Below, piece by piece: positions 38,173 to 39,775 of a stretch of DNA of 39,775 bases. The notes beneath the pieces were generated by a model. It saw only the letters and a program-made list of their open reading frames with translations. It did not search any database and was not told the origin of the DNA. Source of the stretch: Deltaproteobacteria bacterium (lineage in GTDB: Bacteria > Desulfobacterota > Syntrophia > Syntrophales > UBA5619); the NCBI GenBank assembly GCA_021372695.1, contig JAJFTY010000127.1:1-39775 (forward strand), given 5' to 3'. The stretch's first letter is position 1, and each line of letters opens with the position of its first letter. The position numbers were made by a program, and so were the translations under genes.

Positions 38173-38469
38173 GCGAGCCTGCATCCGGGAAGACCGTCGA
38201 TGGACTGGACGGCTCTTGCGGGGGAAATTGGCCGACGCGGCCTGTCGGCCGGGCAGAGGCCTCGGGGTTCGGGACGTGGGACATCTCTCCCGCGGACCGC
38301 TCGATCCTGAAGTAAACGGGTTCTTCCCGGAACACCTCCAGGGCAACTTGCAGATCGCCTGCCGGCAAGCAAGGGGAAAAAAGAGATGCCCCGCCGCTTG
38401 AATGATACGGCGGACGCGGTCCCGTTTGGCCCCGCACGTCGCCGGACTTCCTTGGGACGGTAAAGATTC

Positions 38470-39775
38470 ATGGATGGCCAAGGACCCCTTTCCCGGTTCC
38501 ATCCCCTCATCCGGAAATGGTTCGAGGAGCGGCTGGGTGCGCCCACAGAGATCCAGGGGCTCGCGTGGCCCGTCATCGCCGCGGGGAGGCACGCCCTGAT
38601 CACCGCCCCCACGGGAAGCGGCAAGACCCTCACCGCGTTCCTCTGGGCCCTGAACCAGCTCATCACCGGCGCCTGGGGAACGGGCCTCACCCGGGTCCTC
38701 TACGTCTCGCCGCTGAAGGCTTTGAACAACGACATCCGGCGGAACCTGGAAGCGCCGCTCGCGGAGCTGAAGGAGCTCTTCCGGACGGCGGGCGCCCCCT
38801 TCCCGGAGGTCTGCGCCCTTACCCGGAGCGGCGACACCCCCGCCGAGGAGCGCCGAAGGATGGCCCGGCGGCCGCCCGAGATCCTGATCACGACCCCGGA
38901 GAGCCTGAATTTGCTGCTGAGTTCCCGGAGCGGCCGGGCGATGCTCACGGGGATCGCGACGGTCATCCTCGACGAGATCCACGCCGTTGTCGGGACGAAG
39001 CGCGGGACCCACCTGATCACGGCGGTCGAACGGCTCGTCCTCCTGACCGGCGAATTCCAGCGGATCGCCCTCTCAGCCACGGTCCGACCGCTTCCCGCCG
39101 TGGCCGCGTTCGTCGGGGGGTTCATCCCGAAGGGCGATCCCAAGGCCGGCCATTACGAAAAGCGGCCCGTCGAGATCGTCTCCTCGCGCGAAGAGAAGCG
39201 GACCGAAATCCGCGTCTCCTTCCCGCCCGACGCACGGGAGAAGCTCGTCGACGCCTCCTGGTGGCCCGTTCTCGCCGACACCTTCCGGGAGATCATCGGT
39301 CAGAACCGCGCGACCCTCCTTTTCGCCAACAGCCGCCGCACCGCCGAGAAGGTGACGCGGCTGATCAACGAGGGAGGCTCAGAGACGCTCGCCTACGCCC
39401 ACCATGGCTCGCTCTCGCGGGAGATCCGCCTGGCCGTGGAGGAGCGGCTCAAGAAAGGTGAGCTTAAGGCCATCGTGGCCACGAGTTCACTGGAACTCGG
39501 GATCGACATCGGAGAGCTCGACGAGGTCATTCTCATCCAGACGCCGCCTTCCATCTCGGCCGCGATCCAGCGGATCGGGCGCTCCGGCCACGGCGTCGGC
39601 GGCACGAGCCGCGGCCGCCTCTTCCCCACCCACGGCCACGATTTTCTCTATGCCGCCGTCCTGGCCCAGGTGATCCTCGCCATGACGGGCGTCGAGACGT
39701 GGGACATCGACGCACTTTATGCCTTCCTCAGGCAGTCCGCCCCCTACCGCCGCGTCCCCCGCCGGCAGTACGACC
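38470..39775 (+). CDS. Lhr-type DEAD/DEAH-box helicase, N-terminal part
   Basis: The frame runs off the window end after 435 codons with no stop, so the gene is partial at its 3' end. Visible helicase motifs are the Q-like PTEIQGLAWP, Walker A TAPTGSGKT, Ia YVSPLKALNND, DEIH box (VILDEIHAVV), SAT (IALSATV), TSSLELGIDIG and motif VI AIQRIGRSGHG, as in Lhr (large helicase-related) proteins. An in-frame stop at 38461 fixes ATG 38470 as the first possible start; no ribosome-binding site is evident. Lhr proteins are 3'-5' DNA/RNA helicases used in repair, usually 900-1500 residues long. The 297 bases before it hold no recognisable gene, only a weak GGCCGAC/GTCGGCC dyad (38230-38250). Confidence 0.9.
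   Translation, partial: MDGQGPLSRFHPLIRKWFEERLGAPTEIQGLAWPVIAAGRHALITAPTGSGKTLTAFLWALNQLITGAWGTGLTRVLYVSPLKALNNDIRRNLEAPLAELKELFRTAGAPFPEVCALTRSGDTPAEERRRMARRPPEILITTPESLNLLLSSRSGRAMLTGIATVILDEIHAVVGTKRGTHLITAVERLVLLTGEFQRIALSATVRPLPAVAAFVGGFIPKGDPKAGHYEKRPVEIVSSREEKRTEIRVSFPPDAREKLVDASWWPVLADTFREIIGQNRATLLFANSRRTAEKVTRLINEGGSETLAYAHHGSLSREIRLAVEERLKKGELKAIVATSSLELGIDIGELDEVILIQTPPSISAAIQRIGRSGHGVGGTSRGRLFPTHGHDFLYAAVLAQVILAMTGVETWDIDALYAFLRQSAPYRRVPRRQYD

Overview
The window is GC-rich bacterial chromosome of mostly ordinary metabolic genes, separated by palindromic intergenic repeats. The gene content suggests an anaerobic Desulfobacterota (former Deltaproteobacteria) genome, perhaps of the Syntrophia. 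The clues are a single-chain molybdenum hydroxylase of the Desulfovibrio aldehyde oxidoreductase type, an FmdE-like protein beside moeA, nickel-pincer (lar) genes, the LL-diaminopimelate aminotransferase route and a PEP-synthase-like protein with a KaiC-like N-terminus. This is inference from family content; no rRNA or other marker is present.

Region 1 (1-12.3 kb) is a metallocofactor block. It starts with the end of modA, then modB, modC, an FmdE-like gene and moeA, so molybdate uptake and insertion sit together. A convergent LysR-type regulator follows. It is divergent from a xanthine dehydrogenase-family oxidoreductase with both [2Fe-2S] domains fused to the molybdopterin domain. Downstream lie a SufS-like cysteine desulfurase, an IscU/NifU-like scaffold and the nickel-pincer-nucleotide genes larE, larB and larC. 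A strong bidirectional terminator closes the block. No larA is present.

Region 2 (12.3-24 kb) is on the minus strand. It holds a short LapA-like protein with a retention module and a TAAG site, a YchF-type GTPase, dapF-dapL for lysine/peptidoglycan, a large KaiC-like/PPDK_N protein, and mnmG followed closely by an outer-membrane beta-barrel gene. Intergenic gaps here carry three related palindromic elements (15.6, 17.8 and 23.7 kb) and a different REP-like palindrome (20.65 kb). A fourth type of palindrome lies between larB and larC.

Region 3 (24-30.1 kb) is on the plus strand: a YhcC-type radical SAM protein, an AT-richer zeta-toxin-like gene with a small partner, hisH-hisF, a YtxH/lipoprotein/rhodanese envelope cluster, a Tag-type DNA glycosylase and a CysK/CysM-family enzyme.

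Region 4 (30.1-39.8 kb) has a MacAB-like exporter (HlyD-family protein, ATPase, two FtsX-type permeases), two exported Ntn-hydrolases of different families, and the N-terminal part of an Lhr-type helicase running off the end. The gaps here contain short ORFs with good ribosome-binding sites that look like small genes or gene debris. No tRNA, rRNA, CRISPR array, insertion sequence with transposase, or phage gene was recognised.
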